From: CAYLJJ01 sp964384025
Lineage (GTDB): Bacteria > Myxococcota_A > Bradymonadia > UBA7976 > UBA1532
Assembly (NCBI GenBank): GCA_964384025.1
Contig: CAYLJJ010000062.1
Coordinates: 1 to 40,581 of the forward strand
Reading direction: 5' to 3'
Length of the DNA stretch: 40,581 bases
Shown here: piece after piece, positions 14,853 to 21,844 of the stretch
Position numbering within the stretch: the stretch's first letter is position 1
Layout of the letters: each line of letters starts with the position of its first letter
Translations under genes and position numbers: made by a program
Notes under the pieces: generated by a model
Seen by the model: the letters and a program-made list of their open reading frames with translations, nothing else
Told to the model about the DNA's origin: nothing
Database searches by the model: none

Positions 14853-15154
14853 GGATGAGGCCTAGGCGACGCAATTGGGCGCGCTTAGCATTAAAGGGGG
14901 GGATTGGTCAATCTCTCCAATCTGATCATCTGCTGCTTGGGAGCCTGATAATGTGAATCATCACCAGCTGAGATTCGAGCAGATGGGAGGAGGTTCAGGT
15001 CAGTGGGTCACTGAAGACACACTTTTCAACTTAACCCCTTTCCCGAAAACTAACCGCGTTAGTATTTTCGATAGTGATAAACAGGAAGCATCCAAAATTA
15101 GCCTTCGGTTTAATGAAAGATGGATGACAAAATCGGCAGTGGTTTACCTGGGTT
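14853..15154. other. 302-bp intergenic region between divergent PEGA and histidine kinase genes
   Basis: No convincing gene lies here. A short open frame from 14953 to 15180 has no ribosome site and overlaps the kinase start. Base composition falls from GC-rich to AT-rich near 15,000-15,050. Two dyads are present: GATTGG / CCAATC at 14902-14922 (with an inner GATTG-GT-CAATC) and the perfect dyad at 15049-15063 listed separately. Promoters for both divergent units must lie here, but I cannot name -35/-10 boxes with confidence. Confidence 0.5.
15049..15063. promoter_or_regulatory. perfect inverted repeat upstream of heme-type histidine kinase
   Basis: ACTAAC-CGC-GTTAGT is a perfect 6-bp dyad with a 3-base centre. 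The flanks (AAA before, TATTTT after) extend the symmetry imperfectly. It lies about 90 bp before the kinase start, in the expected place for an operator or a promoter-proximal regulator site. It is at the edge of the AT-rich segment, so it may have arrived with it. Function is inferred from position only. Confidence 0.3.
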
Positions 15155-16984
15155 TTGGATGTGCTAAAGCCCAAACGTAGAATTATTTTATTATTAATGC
15201 CATTTACTGCGTTAATGGTTGCTATTGCTCTTATAAATAACCGAAAATTTGGCGAATTTATAAGAGAAGTTGCAATCACTGAAGCAAGGGGCCATTTTAA
15301 TAAAGACCAAGCATTTCGATTTTGGGCATCATCTCATGGAGGTGTTTATGTTCCAATAGATGAAAGAACTCAACCGAACCAATATCTAAAGCATGTAAGT
15401 TTCCGTGATATAAAAAGACCTGATGGATTAAGTCTTACCTTGATGAATCCATCATATATGATTCGCCAGATGAGCGAAGAATATGCTGATATGTATGGTA
15501 TCATCGGACATATCACTAGTCTAAACCCATTAAGACCAGAGAATATGCCTGACGAATGGGAGGGTAAAGCATTAACTGCCTTTGGGAATGGTGTTAAAGA
15601 GGTAATGGAGTTTACAATGATCAATGAAGAACCATTTCTTAGGCTTATACGACCAATGACAACCAAAGACAGCTGTCTTAAATGTCATGCACACCAAGGA
15701 TATAAAAAAGGTGACATACATGGTGGAGTTGCGATATCGCTGCCGATAAGGCCGCTGGCTGAAAAGTATAAAAGCAAATCTATGATCGAATCCTCAGTTC
15801 TTGCATTTATCTGGAGTTTGGGCGTAATACTTCTATTTTTTTATTCAAAACAAGTGGAGAATGCCGAAAAACAACAAAGAAAACTGAATTTAGAGTTAAA
15901 CAGGACCAATATTCAACTAGAAATAGCAATATTTAATGCCAATGAGATGGCAAAGAAGGCGAATGCTGCGAATGACGCCAAATCGATGTTTCTTGCCAAT
16001 GTAACTCATGAGTTACGCACACCATTGAATGCTGTCATCGGTTATGCTCAGTTACTTGAAGGTGATCAGAATCTAACCAATCAGCAATTAGATAATGTCA
16101 AAATAATCTATAAGACAGGGGCTCACCTGCTCGTGCTTATCAATAATATAATTGATTTTTCAAAAATTGGAACAGAAAAACTTGACTTAGAAATGAGTGA
16201 GTTTCAACTCAGGGAATTTCTATGGGAAATAATAGAAATTACTCAGTTCAGCGTTAAAGAGAAGGGGCTTGAATTTCGATATGAACTTCAGGAGACGCTT
16301 CCTATGGTTATCAGTGCTGACAGATTACGGCTACGTCAGCTGATTTTGAATCTACTTTCCAATGCGATTAAGTTCACTGATCATGGATATTGTTCGCTTT
16401 TAGTGAACTCAGTTTCGATCGAAAAAAATAAGGTTTTGCTCACTATCACAGTCGAAGATAGTGGCGTAGGCATCACAAAAGAAATGAGAAGAAAGATATT
16501 TGATGTTTTTGAACAATCAAGAGAGAGGTTAAACTATTTAGATGGTCCAGGGCTTGGTCTTAGCATGTGTAAACAGCTCATCTATCTTATGGGCGGTGAA
16601 TTGCATTTAGTCAGCCCAATTAATGAGCAGGCTAAAGGGTCGGGTAGTCGTTTTTATTTTGATCTCGAGGTTTCATCTTCAGAATGCATTGAGTCTATTC
16701 AGGATAATATCCAGTTCCGGAGCAATTTGGAAATTGTTCCAGGTGAAAAACGAGGATTTATTGTTCGTCATAGGCCAGTTGTGCTGCCTCCAGATCATAT
16801 GATAGAAAGAATCATAAATCTTTCTCGTTCTGGTGATGTTGCTGGTATATTAGAGGCAGGAAAAGATCTTGAACTCATCAATCAAGGAATATATAAGCCA
16901 TTATCCGATAGAATAATACAACTTGCCAATAAGATGGAAATTTTTGCGATAGAAGACGTAATTTCAAAACATAAAGGTCTATAG
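15155..16984 (+). CDS. membrane sensor histidine kinase with DUF3365/Tll0287-like CxxCH sensor domain
   Basis: This 609-residue kinase has a first transmembrane helix at about 10-27 and a second at about 212-230. The extracytoplasmic region between them resembles the Tll0287-like (DUF3365) fold and carries CLKCH (Cys174, Cys177, His178), a c-type heme attachment motif. A short coiled coil precedes the HisKA domain with H-box VTHELRTPLNAVIGY (His285). The ATPase domain shows LSNAIKF, VEDSGVGI and GPGLGLSMC. The last 60 residues (VLPPDHMIERIINLSRSGD and after) match a helical tail seen in other hybrid signalling proteins. It probably senses redox state or a gas through covalent heme and phosphorylates the response regulator two bases downstream. 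The start is uncertain: only TTG at 15155 or GTG at 15161 precede the first helix, and neither has a clear ribosome site. The gene is far more AT-rich than its neighbours. Confidence 0.85.
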   Translation: MDVLKPKRRIILLLMPFTALMVAIALINNRKFGEFIREVAITEARGHFNKDQAFRFWASSHGGVYVPIDERTQPNQYLKHVSFRDIKRPDGLSLTLMNPSYMIRQMSEEYADMYGIIGHITSLNPLRPENMPDEWEGKALTAFGNGVKEVMEFTMINEEPFLRLIRPMTTKDSCLKCHAHQGYKKGDIHGGVAISLPIRPLAEKYKSKSMIESSVLAFIWSLGVILLFFYSKQVENAEKQQRKLNLELNRTNIQLEIAIFNANEMAKKANAANDAKSMFLANVTHELRTPLNAVIGYAQLLEGDQNLTNQQLDNVKIIYKTGAHLLVLINNIIDFSKIGTEKLDLEMSEFQLREFLWEIIEITQFSVKEKGLEFRYELQETLPMVISADRLRLRQLILNLLSNAIKFTDHGYCSLLVNSVSIEKNKVLLTITVEDSGVGITKEMRRKIFDVFEQSRERLNYLDGPGLGLSMCKQLIYLMGGELHLVSPINEQAKGSGSRFYFDLEVSSSECIESIQDNIQFRSNLEIVPGEKRGFIVRHRPVVLPPDHMIERIINLSRSGDVAGILEAGKDLELINQGIYKPLSDRIIQLANKMEIFAIEDVISKHKGL

Positions 16985-16986
16985 GT

Positions 16987-17568
16987 ATGAAGCAGGAAGT
17001 AACAATCTTGATTGTTGATGATCAGGTGATTAATTTGAAAATATTATTTCGATTATTAACAAACCATAAGTTTAGAGTAATTATCGCAGATAGCGGGCAT
17101 CGTGCGCTTAAAATCCTCGAAAACTTGTCCCCCGATGTAATCTTACTTGATGTAATGATGCCTGGAATCGATGGTTTTGAAACTTGCCGGCAAATCAAAA
17201 ACAATGAAAAAACAACAGATATACCTGTAATATTCATAACAGCACTCAACAGTATCGAAGATAAAATTACTGGTTTTGAGGTTGGAGGTGTAGATTATAT
17301 AACAAAGCCTTTCCATAAGCTGGAAGTTCTTGCACGTATCAATGCACATATTATGATACTAAGACAGCGACAAGAACTAGAACATGCGCTGAAAGAGATA
17401 AAAAGATTATCAGGTATCCTACCAATCTGCTCCTTTTGCAAAAAAATACGCGATGATGATGGATACTGGCTACAAGTAGAACAATATGTTGCTGAGCATT
17501 CAAATGCTATGTTTAGTCATGGTTTATGTCCAGGTTGTATGGAAGAACACTATTCTGATGTTTTTTGA
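16987..17568 (+). CDS. response regulator with C-terminal four-cysteine motif
   Basis: This 193-residue protein has a complete receiver domain (about 5-123): acidic pair Asp11/Asp12, phospho-acceptor Asp55 in LLDVMMPG, Thr85 and Lys107 in ITKPF. A helical linker (125-145) leads to a short conserved-looking module with CSFC (Cys148, Cys151) and CPGC (Cys181, Cys184), and GYW and FSHG between them. I recall this ending (LPICxxCKKIRDDxGYW...FSHGxCPxC) from other receiver-only regulators. It could bind zinc or an iron-sulfur cluster. There is no DNA-binding domain, so output is probably by protein contact. The gene starts 2 bp after the kinase stop and shares its AT-rich composition, so the pair forms one cognate two-component operon ending at the terminator at 17855. 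Confidence 0.85.
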   Translation: MKQEVTILIVDDQVINLKILFRLLTNHKFRVIIADSGHRALKILENLSPDVILLDVMMPGIDGFETCRQIKNNEKTTDIPVIFITALNSIEDKITGFEVGGVDYITKPFHKLEVLARINAHIMILRQRQELEHALKEIKRLSGILPICSFCKKIRDDDGYWLQVEQYVAEHSNAMFSHGLCPGCMEEHYSDVF

Positions 17569-17854
17569 TGTTGCTAAAATGCGATATTCTTTAGTTTAAA
17601 CGTTTGTTTGAGAGCACCTCTCTTTCCCAGAGCACCGTTCGAATCCAAAATAAGAGTTTGAAAAATCACTTGACAGTCAGAAAATGCTCCAGTACCTCTT
17701 CTATTAAGGATATTTTCGAGTCAGGACATATGTCGATTTCATCTCTCCTCTCTAAACTAAAATGCTTCGTCCTGAAGAGCACGTATGCGCTCGTATCTGA
17801 TGAACCAGCACCTAGGAGGAGGGTGGGGTAGAGCCGCTTTTAAAAGGCTTTTAG
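17569..17854. other. non-coding stretch after the two-component operon
   Basis: About 290 bp with intermediate base composition separate the response regulator from its terminator. A 75-codon open frame (17604-17831) has no ribosome site and no recognisable sequence. The decamer GTTCGAATCC near 17637 matches a tRNA T-loop, but the flanking arms do not pair, so it is not a tRNA. The stretch could be a decayed gene or a long 3' untranslated region. Confidence 0.35.
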
Positions 17855-17891
17855 CGCTCGCCTCTCCCAAGAGAGGCGAGCGTTTTTTTTT
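17855..17891 (+). terminator. strong Rho-independent terminator
   Basis: A perfect 12-bp stem (CGCTCGCCTCTC paired with GAGAGGCGAGCG) with the 4-base loop CCAA is followed by nine T residues (17883-17891). This is the clearest intrinsic terminator in the window. It is oriented to end transcription from the kinase/response-regulator operon and insulates the RNA ligase gene 67 bp further on. Read in reverse it lacks a U tract, so it is not bidirectional. The GC-rich stem sits outside the AT-rich island and could belong to the host chromosome. Confidence 0.88.
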
Positions 17892-17921
17892 GCCTTGTTC
17901 AAGATAGAGTTGAAGAGACTC

Positions 17922-17937
17922 GCTGATCACTATCAGC
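17922..17937. promoter_or_regulatory. inverted repeat just upstream of RNA ligase ribosome site
   Basis: GCTGAT-CACT-ATCAGC is a perfect 6-bp dyad ending 4 bases before the strong ribosome binding site AAAGGAGGAG at 17942-17951. It may be an operator overlapping the promoter or a small 5' leader hairpin. With the terminator only 30 bp upstream, the RNA ligase promoter must lie in the short interval around this dyad. Function is inferred. Confidence 0.35.
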
Positions 17938-17957
17938 ATCTAAAGGAGGAGTTTGTC

Positions 17958-19004
17958 ATGCTGATCTCATTCCCAAAAATCGGTCAATTTCGTAACGTAA
18001 TATCAGCTGTCAAAGCACGAGCAGGCTATCAAGGTCGTGACCAGAATGGAGATCCCATCTACGGTCATATAGATCGAATGCCTAAGCTCTCATATATTGG
18101 GACGGTCAAACTCCACGGCACAAACGCCAGTGTAGTGCTCTTTCCCAATGGAGAACTTCAGTTCCAGTCAAGAAACCGAATTCTAAGCCTAGAGAGTGAT
18201 AACCAGGGCTTTATGAGAGTCATGGTTGAGCGTGTTGGGCTCGACCGGCTCAAGAGCTTCATCTTAGAACATTTTGCTCCTCCCGAACTCACTCGAGAGT
18301 TCCCCATCATCATCTATGGAGAATGGTGTGGTCAGGGAGTTCAACGGGGCGTTGCCATCAGTCAGTTGCCCAAAATGTGGGTGATCTTTGCCGCCCGACA
18401 AGGCAGAGAGGAGGAGACTCGTTGGCTCGATTTGAAGCATCATCGCAACGCAGAGCTGCCAGAGCTGGGTGTCTACAACATCAACCGCTTTGCTGAGTAT
18501 GAGTTGGAGATCGACTTTGAGACTCCAGATCGTGCCCGCTTAGAACTCAGCACCATCACCGAGAGGGTGGAGCAGAGTTGTCCTGTTGCTCGTGTCCTGA
18601 AGGTGGAGGGGACGGGAGAGGGGGTGGTCTGGCGCTGCCTTGATCCTGAGTATGTTGAATCCCGCTTCTGGTTCAAGGTGAAGGGAGATAAGCACAGTGC
18701 CACTCGCGTGCGTAAGATCGCCGCTGTTGATCCAGAGCGCCTCGCCAGCTTGGAAGCATTCCTAAAAGCGGTCCTCAGCGAACGCCGTTTGGAGCAGGGC
18801 CTTGAGCATCTTGAGGAGCAGGGGAAGCCCCTCTCCAAACTGAGCACTGGGAGCTTCTTGAGCTGGATCTTTGCTGATATCCTCACCGAAGAGGCAGACA
18901 CCATGGCCGCTTCCTCTCTCAGCCGTAAAGAGATCGGCGCGCCTGTAGCCAAACATGCTCGCCGATGGTTTTTTGAGCGTGTGAAGGTTGCAGAGGAGAG
19001 CTGA
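17958..19004 (+). CDS. Rnl2-like RNA ligase family protein
   Basis: This 348-residue protein carries the nucleotidyltransferase motifs of RNA ligases. Motif I is KLHGTN with the adenylated Lys51. YGEWCGQG (Glu122) corresponds to motif IIIa or its vicinity, WVIFAA to motif III, GEGVVWR (Glu221) to motif IV and FKVKG (Lys240, Lys242) to motif V. The family activates a 5'-phosphate end with ATP and seals nicked RNA, usually in a duplex. About 100 C-terminal helical residues follow the catalytic core. The start at ATG 17958 is fixed by AAAGGAGGAG six bases upstream; a longer reading from 17895 would begin inside the terminator tail. It stands alone: no polynucleotide kinase-phosphatase, RtcB or nuclease is adjacent, and it ends 2 bp from the convergent sucD stop. 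RNA repair is the likely role, but the target is unknown. Confidence 0.8.
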   Translation: MLISFPKIGQFRNVISAVKARAGYQGRDQNGDPIYGHIDRMPKLSYIGTVKLHGTNASVVLFPNGELQFQSRNRILSLESDNQGFMRVMVERVGLDRLKSFILEHFAPPELTREFPIIIYGEWCGQGVQRGVAISQLPKMWVIFAARQGREEETRWLDLKHHRNAELPELGVYNINRFAEYELEIDFETPDRARLELSTITERVEQSCPVARVLKVEGTGEGVVWRCLDPEYVESRFWFKVKGDKHSATRVRKIAAVDPERLASLEAFLKAVLSERRLEQGLEHLEEQGKPLSKLSTGSFLSWIFADILTEEADTMAASSLSRKEIGAPVAKHARRWFFERVKVAEES

Positions 19005-19006
19005 GT

Positions 19007-19879
19007 TTAGCCCAGGACAGATTGAAGGGCGCTGCCCATATCAGCAGGAGTGGCCGCGACCTTGATGCCTGCCGCCTCCATCGCCTTGATCTTTTCTGCG
19101 GCGGTGCCCTTACCACCCGCGATGATCGCTCCCGCATGACCCATACGGCGCCCTGGGGGAGCGGTGGTCCCCGCGATAAAGCCCACCACAGGCTTGCTCA
19201 TATGATCACGGATATATTCAGCGGCCTGCTCCTCAGCAGTCCCGCCAATCTCACCGATCATGATCACCGCTGTGGTCTCAGGATCAGCCTCAAAGGCAGA
19301 GAGTACATCGATGAAGTTGGTGCCGTTGACCGGATCTCCACCGATGCCCACACAGGTACTCTGACCAATCCCCAAGGCTGTAAGCTGCCCCACAGCTTCA
19401 TAGGTCAAGGTGCCTGACCGGCTGACTACGCCCACGCTCCCTTCCTTGTGAATATGGCCAGGCATAATGCCAATCTTGCTCTTTCCAGGGCTGATGATGC
19501 CAGGGCAGTTGGGGCCGATCAATCGACTCTTGCTGCCCTCAAGGGCTGCCTTAACCTTGATCATATCCATTACCGGGATCCCCTCAGTGATGGCAACCAC
19601 GAGAGGGATCTCAGCGGCGATAGCCTCTAAGATGGCATCCCCTGCAAAGGGTGGGGGTACATAGATCACCGAGACATTGGCCCCAGTCTCCTTCACCGCT
19701 TCTGCGACGGTGTTAAAGACGGGGACCTTCTCCTGGAACATCTGACCGCCCTTGCCAGGGGTCACCCCAGCGACGATCTCTGTCCCATACGCCATCATCT
19801 GCATCGCGTGAAAGCTTCCCGCGCCGCCGGTGATCCCTTGAACCATCAGCTTGGTCTCTTTATTGACCCAGATAGCCAT
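19007..19879 (-). CDS. sucD: succinyl-CoA ligase (ADP- or GDP-forming), alpha subunit
   Basis: This protein of 290 residues, the normal length for SucD, has a CoA-binding Rossmann domain at the N-terminus (VQGITGGAGSFHAMQMMAYG) and the ligase domain with the phosphohistidine loop GRRMGHAGAIIAGG (His248). IGPNCPGIISPG and GEIGGTAEEQAAEYI are family signatures. The alpha subunit binds CoA and forms phosphohistidine during conversion of succinyl-CoA to succinate with substrate-level phosphorylation in the TCA cycle. The start has GGAGG five bases upstream. It lies 10 bp after sucC and is the last gene of a leftward operon that begins with coaX. Length and motifs are complete, so the gene is intact. 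Confidence 0.97.
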   Translation of the reverse strand: MAIWVNKETKLMVQGITGGAGSFHAMQMMAYGTEIVAGVTPGKGGQMFQEKVPVFNTVAEAVKETGANVSVIYVPPPFAGDAILEAIAAEIPLVVAITEGIPVMDMIKVKAALEGSKSRLIGPNCPGIISPGKSKIGIMPGHIHKEGSVGVVSRSGTLTYEAVGQLTALGIGQSTCVGIGGDPVNGTNFIDVLSAFEADPETTAVIMIGEIGGTAEEQAAEYIRDHMSKPVVGFIAGTTAPPGRRMGHAGAIIAGGKGTAAEKIKAMEAAGIKVAATPADMGSALQSVLG

Positions 19880-19889
19880 ATATGCCTCC

Positions 19890-21056
19890 TCAGTCCCCTG
19901 CGACGGCGGCGACGATCTTGCGTGCGCCGTCGGCCATATCTTTTGCAGAGATCAGGTCAAGGCCGCTCTCAGCCAAGAGCTGCTTGCCCAAATTCACATT
20001 CGTCCCCTCCAAACGAACCACCACAGGGATCGTCAGGCCCAGCTCCTTAACCGCTGCCACGACTCCCGCTGCGATAATGTCGCACTTCATGATGCCTCCA
20101 AAGATGTTGACGAAGACGCCCTTCACCTTGGGATCGCTGAGGATGATCTTAAAGCCCGCGCTGACCTTCTCCTGCGTCGCGCCGCCACCTACATCCAGGA
20201 AGTTGGCCGGCTCTCCTTCATAGTGCTTGATGATATCCATGGTCGCCATCGCGAGGCCCGCGCCGTTGACCATACAGCCGATGTTTCCATCTAAGCTGAT
20301 GTAGTTGAGATCGTACTTGCTCGCCTCGATCTCCTTGGGATCCTCCTCGTCCAGATCCCGCAGCTCCAACAGGTCGCGGTGACGGAAGAGAGCGCTGTCG
20401 TCAAAGTTAATCTTGGCGTCCAGCGCGATCACCTCTCCTTCACCGGTGATCACCAGAGGGTTGATCTCCGCGAGAGAGCAGTCATTCTCGATGAAGGCAC
20501 TGTAGAGGCTCTTCATAAATTTGACCGCCTTAAAGACGGTGCGCCCGCTGAACCCTAAACCAAAGGCGAGGTTGCGTGCTTGGTAATCTCCCAAGCCAGT
20601 GCTGGGGTTGACCCACTCTTTGAGGATCTTCTCTGGAGTTGTCGCAGCCACCTTTTCAATCTCGGTGCCCCCCTCAGTGCTGGCCATAAAGCAAACCTGA
20701 GAGCGCTCTCGATCCAGCACAACTCCAAGATAGAATTCGCGGGCGATCTCTGCACCCTCTTCGATCCAGATGCGCTTAACCTCCTGCCCTTCAGCTCCGG
20801 TTTGATGGGTGACCAGGGTCATCCCCAGGATCGCTTGAGCATGCTCCTTGACCTCAGCAAGAGAGCGGGCCAGCTTGACACCACCACCCTTGCCTCGACC
20901 CCCTGCGTGAATCTGAGCCTTGACCACCCAGACCGGGCCACCCAGCTTCTCGGCGACCTCAACCGCCTCATCGACGCTGAACGCAGCCCCACCCCGAGGA
21001 ACGAGCACTCCATAGCGCTTTAAGAGAGCCTTGCCTTGGTATTCGTGGATCTTCAT
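19890..21056 (-). CDS. sucC: succinyl-CoA ligase, beta subunit
   Basis: This protein of 388 residues, the usual length for SucC, begins MKIHEYQGKALLKRYGV, the conserved N-terminus. The ATP-grasp domain shows VVKAQIHAGGRGKGGGVKLA, and ALDAKINFDD supplies metal-binding residues. The C-terminal ligase domain includes GNIGCMVNGAGLAM and LDVGGGAT, then FVNIFGGIMKCD. It provides the nucleotide-binding site of the SucCD complex; ADP versus GDP preference cannot be read here. GGAG lies eight bases upstream of the start. The gene sits between a small protein of unknown function (30 bp upstream) and sucD (10 bp downstream). No other TCA-cycle gene such as mdh or sucAB is adjacent. Confidence 0.97.
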   Translation of the reverse strand: MKIHEYQGKALLKRYGVLVPRGGAAFSVDEAVEVAEKLGGPVWVVKAQIHAGGRGKGGGVKLARSLAEVKEHAQAILGMTLVTHQTGAEGQEVKRIWIEEGAEIAREFYLGVVLDRERSQVCFMASTEGGTEIEKVAATTPEKILKEWVNPSTGLGDYQARNLAFGLGFSGRTVFKAVKFMKSLYSAFIENDCSLAEINPLVITGEGEVIALDAKINFDDSALFRHRDLLELRDLDEEDPKEIEASKYDLNYISLDGNIGCMVNGAGLAMATMDIIKHYEGEPANFLDVGGGATQEKVSAGFKIILSDPKVKGVFVNIFGGIMKCDIIAAGVVAAVKELGLTIPVVVRLEGTNVNLGKQLLAESGLDLISAKDMADGARKIVAAVAGD

Positions 21057-21086
21057 CTCATAATCTCCAAAGAACCTCGCTGTGTA

Positions 21087-21350
21087 TCACGATTGACCTC
21101 GAGCTGGGAGCAGCTCTTGAACCTCGACCTTGATCAGCCCCTCGTAGGGAGCGAGGATCCGATCTAGGACCCCACGGTCAGGTACCGTGAGCACCGAATA
21201 GGAGCCCTTCCGATCTGCTCTAATGAAGTCTCCTTCAAGGATCACATCGTTGGGGATGTTCTTGTAGAAGAGGTTCATTGCTCGATAGAGGCGCTTATTC
21301 TGCTCCTCAGTCAAGTTGGGGACTTGGTCACTGATCACCATAAAACGCAT
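21087..21350 (-). CDS. small conserved-looking protein in coaX-sucCD operon
   Basis: This 87-residue protein starts MRFMVISDQVPNLTEEQ. A longer reading from a TTG at 21392 (which overlaps the stop of the upstream gene) would add 14 polar, lysine-rich residues; the compact form looks like the complete fold. The pattern beta-helix-beta-beta-helix-beta (FMVISDQ, NKRLYRAMNLFYK, VILEGDFI, YSVLTVPDRGVLDRILAPY, IKVEVQELL) resembles a ferredoxin-like dimeric barrel of the muconolactone isomerase or DUF3303 type. That comparison is from secondary-structure pattern only. No catalytic residues can be named. Its place directly upstream of sucC, 30 bp away, suggests co-expression with CoA/TCA enzymes; a regulatory or accessory role is speculation. 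Confidence 0.65.
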   Translation of the reverse strand: MRFMVISDQVPNLTEEQNKRLYRAMNLFYKNIPNDVILEGDFIRADRKGSYSVLTVPDRGVLDRILAPYEGLIKVEVQELLPARGQS

Positions 21351-21388
21351 GTTCTTCTTCAGCCTCTCTTTGCTGCCTTGGGTAGGTC

Positions 21389-21844
21389 TCAAGGTACACG
21401 GCGAAAACGCAGATCCTGCCCTCTGCCTTGGAGCAGCATGATCTCCGCCTTGATCCAGATCTTGACTTCCGCGTCCTTAACACCATCGAGAGTGATCAAG
21501 AGCGCCCCATCCTGCTCTCTGAGATAAGACCAACTCCCCGGCCTCTGTTCTCCACGAAAATGGGTCAGAAACCGTCCATCCTCCTTGAACTCAAAGATCA
21601 AGGCATCAAAGAGAAGGCGTGCGTTCTTTGCGCGCTCCTTGAGCTTAGGATCTCGTTGCACCCCAGCCTGGATCACATCCTCCATATCCAGCTTCCAGCG
21701 ACCCAAGAGCGTCGCCTTAGAGGTCTTGGGACCCTGCTCACAGTAGGAGCGGTAGCACCACTGATCACCGTCACAATCTCGACTCTGTTGACAGCTTGCC
21801 CCCTGAGGAGCTGCCAACAAGAGTGTCATCAGGATAAAGTTCAT
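21389..21844 (-). CDS. small secreted protein, hypothetical
   Basis: This 151-residue protein begins with a short signal-like segment MNFILMTLLLAAPQGASC. Two cysteine pairs follow quickly (CQQSRDCDGDQWCYRSYC), in the style of short extracellular Cys motifs that form disulfides. The rest resembles a lipocalin-like or META-type small beta domain (LLGRWKLDMEDV, ALIFEFKEDGRFL, GSWSYLREQDGALLITLDG): a 'GRW' start, a substrate- or temperature-dependent strand pattern and a final short helix-strand. It overlaps coaX by 4 bp at its start and the next gene's possible TTG at its end, so it is embedded in the operon. Export of a protein from an otherwise cytosolic CoA operon is odd. No function assigned. 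Confidence 0.65.
   Translation of the reverse strand: MNFILMTLLLAAPQGASCQQSRDCDGDQWCYRSYCEQGPKTSKATLLGRWKLDMEDVIQAGVQRDPKLKERAKNARLLFDALIFEFKEDGRFLTHFRGEQRPGSWSYLREQDGALLITLDGVKDAEVKIWIKAEIMLLQGRGQDLRFRRVP

Noticed and set aside
14953..15180. 75-codon open frame on the + strand before the heme-type kinase.
   Set aside because: No ribosome binding site, overlaps the kinase start, and the sequence shows no domain or signal.
17636..17647. GTTCGAATCC, a match to the tRNA T-loop, near the end of the AT-rich island (possible tRNA or attachment site).
   Set aside because: The bases on either side (CACCG and CCAAA) do not pair and no acceptor, D or anticodon arm can be drawn; no repeat of the sequence was found at the other end of the island.
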